DNA of 64,000 nt from Comamonadaceae bacterium (lineage in GTDB: Bacteria > Pseudomonadota > Gammaproteobacteria > Burkholderiales > Burkholderiaceae_C). Position numbers and translations under genes: made by a program. The stretch is taken from the NCBI GenBank assembly GCA_027488255.1, contig JAIYBZ010000009.1, positions 62,001 through 126,000 of the forward strand, in the 5' to 3' direction. Positions 63,738 to 64,000 of the stretch are shown one piece after another (the first letter of the stretch is position 1; each line of letters begins with the position of its first letter). Below the pieces are notes generated by a model. The model ran no database searches, was not told the origin of the DNA, and saw nothing but the letters and a program-made list of their open reading frames with translations.

Positions 63738-64000
63738 ATGAAACGCTTATGGTTACTTTTTTCCCAATGGGTGACGGTCTTGCTGGCCCTCTGGTTTGTC
63801 GTGGCCACCCTGCAACCCGAATGGCTGCGCAGTGCCCGACGCTCGGCTGAGGGCATGACGTTGTTGCAGGCCCCAAGCGGATCGGTCTTGAGCCGCCCCG
63901 CTGGAAGCCTGAGTGCCCCCGCCCGACTGGCCTCACCGGCTGTCGTCAGCATCAACACCAGCAAATCCAACACAGCGGGACAAGAGCCTTGGTTTAGGTT
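63738..64000 (+). CDS. Deg/HtrA-type serine protease (N-terminus only)
   Basis: From ATG at 63738 the frame runs to the window edge: MKRLWLLFSQWVTVLLALWFVVATLQPEWLRSARRSAEGM...LASPAVVSINTSK. One N-terminal membrane anchor is followed by SPAVVSINTSK, which matches the start of trypsin-like DegS/AlgW domains. The catalytic residues are outside the window. Placement next to nif3 and petABC is common for this protease in Burkholderiales. The ORF track misses it because it has no stop. Confidence 0.75.
   Translation, partial: MKRLWLLFSQWVTVLLALWFVVATLQPEWLRSARRSAEGMTLLQAPSGSVLSRPAGSLSAPARLASPAVVSINTSKSNTAGQEPWFR

Overview
The window reads as the chromosome of a betaproteobacterium of order Burkholderiales, most likely family Comamonadaceae (Limnohabitans/Rhodoferax-like). 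This is inferred from gene order and protein style: DUF502-fmdB near ubiB, ubiE-ubiJ-ubiB with a Tim44-like gene, a DUF3683 FAD/Fe-S oxidoreductase, hemA-prfA-prmC-grxD, pilBCD-coaE-zapD-yacG, and nif3-pdxA-petABC-sspAB. Assignments were made by reading the sequence, without database searches.

Layout. 0-10.8 kb: leftward housekeeping genes (DUF502, FmdB-like, sodium:solute symporter, UbiB, UbiJ-like, Tim44-like, UbiE, DUF971, a 1292-aa FAD/Fe-S oxidoreductase). 11-16 kb: a rightward glycerol-3-phosphate system ugpB-A-E-C-Q, with a strong hairpin between the binding protein and the permeases. 16-20.2 kb: hemA, prfA, prmC, grxD. 20.3-25.1 kb: a c4-type dihaem cytochrome divergent from a MoxR/VWA pair, plus a hypothetical membrane protein and tRNA-Arg. 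25.3-42 kb: a sulfur-oxidation island. 42-46 kb: a voltage-gated K+ channel and a divergent Fe3+-type ABC permease/ATPase. 46-51 kb: pilB-pilC-pilD, coaE, zapD, yacG. 51-64 kb: Nudix hydrolase, DUF815 ATPase, argJ, secA, dciA-like gene, tRNA-Thr, sspB-sspA, petABC, pdxA, nif3 and the start of a Deg-type protease.

The sulfur island is the centre of interest. One leftward operon, arsR-soxCDYZAXB plus a metallo-beta-lactamase-fold gene, encodes a complete periplasmic thiosulfate-oxidizing (Sox) complex including the SoxCD sulfur dehydrogenase. A second leftward operon, arsR-dsrE-like-fccA-fccB, encodes flavocytochrome c sulfide dehydrogenase. Each starts with a close paralog of the same cysteine-bearing ArsR repressor, and each paralog has a palindrome just upstream. 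Between the operons lie two small c-type cytochromes, a rhodanese, a methyltransferase, a Crp/Fnr regulator, a Tat-exported thioredoxin-like protein and a YeeE/YedE transporter. Two neighbouring genes look broken: a rhodanese lipoprotein with a one-base frameshift and an AhpD-like gene without its N-terminus.

Three perfect FNR-type boxes (TTGAT-N4-ATCAA) were noticed and all lie between genes: at the cytochrome c4/MoxR divergence, upstream of the intact rhodanese, and just after the YeeE gene. The last faces a 300-base stretch with no convincing gene but several inverted repeats. This suggests that redox control by an FNR-like protein is layered over sulfur-sensing ArsR repressors.
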